DNA of 64,000 nt from Paralithodes platypus (Eukaryota > Arthropoda > Malacostraca > Decapoda > Lithodidae): the NCBI GenBank assembly GCA_032716605.1, contig CM064502.1, positions 36,009,882 through 36,073,881 on the forward strand, given 5' to 3'. Positions 59,772 through 64,000 of this stretch are shown piece after piece. Both the position numbers and the translations under genes were made by a program. Position 1 is the first letter of the stretch, and every line of letters begins with the position of its first letter. The notes beneath the pieces were generated by a model. The model saw only the letters and a list, made by a program, of their open reading frames with translations. It was not told the origin of the DNA and searched no databases.

Positions 59772-60302
59772 GACTAGCAGGGGTACCCGGCATTGCCCAG
59801 GTAATCACCATAATCACCATCACTACTACTACCATAATCACCATCATCAATCACTACTACCACAATCATCACAATACTACTACTACCATAATCACCGGCC
59901 TCGACCTCCCTGTGCCTCATTAAACGGCGACCTCGATTTCGGCCGCTAAATGACCTCCGATTTTGGATCTGACCTCATCGGTACCCCCATTTTGGGGAAA
60001 TGCGAACAACTTTCATTCCATACACCTTTTCGATCGGAGGCCTCCTTCTGCCCCAAACGGCAATTTTTTCTGCATTTTTTTCCGCTCCCGTATACTACAT
60101 AACTTCTGCCGAAAATTGTATTAAACAAAAGTGTCTCTGATTTCCACTAAACTCGCCTAAAACCATCTCCAAAGCCTGGGCTTTCCAACGTGCCCCACAC
60201 TCCCACCTGGCACCAAAACTGTGGGAGGAGTTTAGTAACAAATGTCGGGTAGTTGGGTAACTGACAAACAGACAAACATTGACCTTTATTTATTAAGATA
60301 AG
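59772..60302 (+). repeat. Dispersed repeat with GTACCCGGCATTGCCC head
   Basis: Starts CTAGCAGGGGTACCCGGCAT then TGCCCAGGTAATCACC, runs through a degenerate CAT/CAC microsatellite (59805-59895) and a block with GGGGAAATGCGAACAAC, and ends ACAAACAGACAAACATTGAC then CTTTATTTATTAAGATAAGC. I recall that sequences with this head and this ACAAACAGACAAAC end are widespread in animal genomes as repeats; the class is unclear to me. Confidence 0.5.
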
Positions 60303-62870
60303 CTAGAGTTGTTAAATCTGTAACGCAGCATTAACATTAATAATCGGAGGAAATTGTTTGAGTACTCACGCAAATTGGCGCGGAGGAGGACAGGGTGACC
60401 AACTCTACGGGTTTTGGAATTGTGTGGTTGGCAAGATTGGTAACACCAAGTATCGAAGGGATACCGTAATCATGTAAGAGACATGTTTATATATATTTGG
60501 TATAGGCCTATATACATAATATATCTTACCTTTTTAATTACTCAATACACCTTATGAAGTGGACCCCACTGGCATGTGCAGTTGCTGTCATATGCATGGG
60601 GTCGAACGAAATAGCTTTTGGATAATTCAGAATGAAATTGACCACACCTGCTAACTTAAACTATTATTGTTATGCCTTTTATTGTTTATCCTGTCGCATT
60701 ACAATATTACGTCACCGTGATCTGACCTAAGCTATGTGTGCGCCTTTTCCTCCTTTCCTTAAAAGATAATTCCTAGACGACTTCAAAATAATTAAACCAT
60801 CAATGGCAGAAGTTTCAATTTGTTCAGAACACTATGATCTGTACTATATTTCTATTGAATATTGTTATAAAGTAGTATTAGTATAGGCTACTCTTACTAT
60901 GATATATAAATATTATGTTCACGGCGAAAGAAGACCCAGGTACTCACGTAATCAGTATTGTTTTCAACATGTCGACTCCTCTTCTATAAGTCATCATCAG
61001 GATGTAAAGTTACCAACATACAACATTTCAGTATCAGCCTAGTTGTGTATACATTAAAGACAAGACTCATATTAGTTTACCCATTATTATACTTAACAAT
61101 GAAAATATTATTAAATAAGAGTTCAATACACTAAACAATATATATGATGCAAAGTCACTCTGGAAATATGAACTAACAATTAGCTAAAACAAGTAAAACA
61201 AAATATAGAATATAAAATAGGAAATTATCTTTCATTACTCACACAATACACCTTTGTAGTCCGTGATTACCTGGTTCTCCTCTTTCTCCTAAAGGGACTT
61301 AGTTTCTGTCGTTCTTCGACCTTGGGCATGGAATCGTCATCTCTCTATCATAATAATTTAACGCATGACCGGTCATATACCAATATCGGATGAACTCGCT
61401 CCTCGGCTATATTAACTCCAATTTTTGCCTGAATAGATTTCCTCAATATCATTGATGTTTTGCAATCGCTACTATAAAGTCGAGTATATTCCATATTATC
61501 GCAATTATGACTGATAATGCAATGACAAAAGGCAACATGAATTGAAGGTAGCAACTCACGAGTAAGGTAATAATCATTAATTCTAAGTTTAGGAGTTCGA
61601 GCCCCTCGGACGACGACTAACTTGTGTAGCTATGCTAACCTAATTGTATCTTTTCATAACTTTAGTTATTAAATCCTTACTTAATCTTATATCCTAACCT
61701 AGATTACCATATTCTAAACTACAGTATTAACGCATATACCCAAGACAATCAAAACGTAATTTATATACAAATTACAAAATATCTGCAAACTATTTTGTTT
61801 CACTTCGCATAATGCCATTCTAAGTAAAACTTAAACACATACAAATATTATAATAAATACACAAATATCGCAGCCACGGGTGACTCGATCCCCGGTTATT
61901 TATATTACAGCCTGTGCCTCCAGTAATAAGCCTCCATATAAGATTAATGAAGATACATGCAATCAAATCAGAAAATTGCTACTAATTGCATAACCATTTG
62001 ACCATTTTATAGTTCATAATAAATACATTGTGTCTTTTTATCACTAATTCAGAATTCAGTTGAGATGAAGAACCACGCATATCGTGGATTTTATGAAGGA
62101 CGACGGAAAGTAGGCCAATTTGATAGCCCAAAGAAACAAGCCACTGTCTCAGGTAAGATGTTCACTTGTAATGAAGACATGTCAGAGCATATCTCATGTT
62201 GCAAACATTTCGCAGTTATTTCAATTGTTGAAGGTTCATATTGCGTAACGATTATTTATGCCAGTACTGTTTGAACTTGAATGATATATTATGACAAATG
62301 ACAATTAATTATGGATGGGTATATTATAGCATACTCACATATCAAGCAATATACAAACATACCGAAATACACACCCTTACAGGTATAAAGTAAGCCCGAA
62401 AATGTTGTGCCATTATAATATACATATTTTGCTATATCTGGGTGTAATTTGTCCTATTGTCGGGTTTATTTCGGATGGCGGTAAGCTGGATCCCTTCAAC
62501 AATTGATTCCTCAATACTTAATGCAAATATTTGAAACTACTACACATCTATGCCATAGTAATGCCAAGTCCTCATAATAGCAACCTACTGTATTTCGCTA
62601 TAAAATCTTTGTAATAGTGGAGATGAGGGCACGATAATTTACCATCAGATGGAATGATACCGATACATCACAGTAATATGAATATCAACACAAATGTATG
62701 GCGAGTTTATGATAATTGCCACATACTAGCAAAACATAAATAATGGTTATATAATTACTTTTTGTCAAAGCCCATAACGTAATTAATCGGATATTTGTCA
62801 CTACTCAACGAATTCCAATACTACCCTGCTCCTACCTTAACTTATCACACCCACCTTCTCCACCTCCCTA
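60303..62870. other. Unassigned AT-rich sequence
   Basis: No convincing gene, LINE or TIR element. A 69-codon ORF at 62065-62274 has no recognisable domain. GAGTTCGAGCCCCTC near 61591 looks like an isolated tRNA B box without an A box. Confidence 0.4.
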
Positions 62871-62879
62871 AGGGGTACT

Positions 62880-63230
62880 TCACACAGTCAGGAATGCGAG
62901 CTAGAATCATTAGGAGTAATGATTCCTGGTGATTCCTGGGAATACACCGCGAATGTCTGCAATTCCCCGTGGACTCACAACACCGTAGGAACCAGTGGGA
63001 GTGTACCTGCGAATCACTGGAAGTCACTGGGAATCACCAGGAATCACCTGGATAAAACCAGGAATGAAGTGAGAGTTATTGAAAATTTGAAAATTTCGGA
63101 TTACTGTAATATACCAGTCAATTTGAGTAATATAGGAATCACTGTGAATTAGATAGGAGTCACTGGGAGCACCGAGCATTACTGGGATTTGTTAGGAATG
63201 AGATGCGAGTGTGCCAGGCATGGCCCCCAT
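62880..63230. repeat. Cluster of GGAATCAC-type short repeats
   Basis: GGAATCACTG, GGAATCACCA, GGAATCACCT, GTGATTCCTGG, GAATCACTGG and similar 8-11-bp words occur about ten times in both orientations within 300 bp, bordered by CAGGAATGCGAG (62890) and GGAATGAGATGCGAG (63193). Probably a degenerate MITE or tandem array. Confidence 0.45.
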
Positions 63231-63559
63231 TGTGTGTTTGACCCTATAATTGAAATTAATTTTTCCTCAAGTATGTCTCTTGTAGGCTATAACTAGGTCC
63301 TCTAATATCATTATTAAGTATTATGACTGTATTCATACATCATTACAGACATTAATATAATACGATAAGTCTGTATTATTATGTACCGTAAGGTCATGCT
63401 ATCAATGCTTACTATACTTTACGAAACTAATATATTTAAACTATTGTCTAAATAGTGGATAGTTTATCCTTCCCACCTTCTTCTTTTCATTCGTTACCGA
63501 GTTCTGTAATATTTCATACGATTACCTAATATAGGTAACACTTATAGGTTGTGTTAGTT

Positions 63560-63815
63560 TGCTTAGGTTAGGTCAGGGGAATTGCAGAACTTCTAGATTA
63601 TTAACCGGCGACTGCAACGGCCCTTAAACAACCAAGCCATGATTATGCTGGCTCAAAGTTTACCCCGGCGACTGCAACGCCCCTCGAAGTAGTAATCCAA
63701 ACTCCACTGTCCACCACCAAACGAACTTGACATTTCAAAACACATACAAACACGTATCCACCACTCTCGTTATGTTAGGTAAGGGGAGTTGCAGAACTTG
63801 TAGACTACAAGTAGG
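63560..63815. repeat. Short interspersed direct repeats
   Basis: GTTAGGTCAGGGGAATTGCA then GAACTTCTAGATTA (63570) recurs as GTTAGGTAAGGGGAGTTGCA then GAACTTGTAGACTA (63773). CCGGCGACTGCAACG occurs at 63605 and 63666. Non-coding. Confidence 0.6.
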
Positions 63816-64000
63816 GTATTGTAACATTGACCATACATTGTTCACATTATTAATTACCTCACCTACCGTAATTTCCTTCTCTACACACAATCACTGGGTG
63901 AATACAATGTCTCGTGGGATATTGTACTTACACAGATTAATACTAGGCCTATTTATAATGTTTGACCAAGAAAAGCTAACTACCTCTATTCTGTATATTA

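Overview
This is a eukaryotic, gene-poor window built almost entirely of nested transposable elements, minisatellites and simple repeats. I found no convincing single-copy host gene, no rRNA and no intact tRNA. The element mix (a DIRS1-type tyrosine-recombinase retrotransposon, CR1 LINEs with an esterase ORF1, Jockey-type LINEs, Ty3/gypsy elements, many TTAA- and TA-flanked DNA elements, long CT/TA microsatellites, CCTAA-rich repeats) suggests an arthropod, most likely a decapod crustacean. That attribution is inference from the repeat families, not from a marker gene.

Layout. 1-9137: two divergent Ty3/gypsy-type elements in one orientation. Element A (coding plus 3' LTR 2457-4286) appears to have inserted into the integrase zinc finger of element B (4287-9137, LTR 7320-9137). 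B in turn sits in the reverse-transcriptase gene of a LINE (9138-10420). In both, integrase lies upstream of reverse transcriptase (Gmr1-like order). 10556-21965: an old minus-strand CR1 copy is split by a Jockey LINE (10628-12090), by a TTAA-flanked element R2a (12295-14052, itself holding two smaller TTAA elements), and by a 7.7-kb piggyBac-like element (14072-21815). The last carries a full-length CR1 with both ORFs open (15030-19236) and a probable transposase first exon (21291-21617, minus). 22.1-34.6 kb: decayed LINEs, many copies of a short repeat (R1), a second R2 copy, a long hairpin, and tandem arrays of 37, 51 and 35 bp. 34.9-47.4 kb: TA-flanked DNA elements, a 16-bp satellite, a second Jockey copy, a second CR1-like LINE fragment, and a tandem array of CR1 3' tails.

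47741-56443: an apparently complete DIRS1-like retrotransposon. It has ~310-bp inverted terminal repeats, a 117-bp internal complementary region that is the reverse complement of the joined ends, one long gag-RT-RNase H frame with a single in-frame TAG, and an intact tyrosine recombinase. 56.4-64 kb: a LINE 3' half, a TTAA MITE, several short repeats and long stretches in which I see nothing.

The elements are functionally independent parasites. What links them is nesting: several insertions can be dated relative to one another, and three have uninterrupted paralogous sites within the same window. Positions of decayed elements are approximate to about 10-30 bp; TTAA/TA-flanked and DIRS ends are read to the base.
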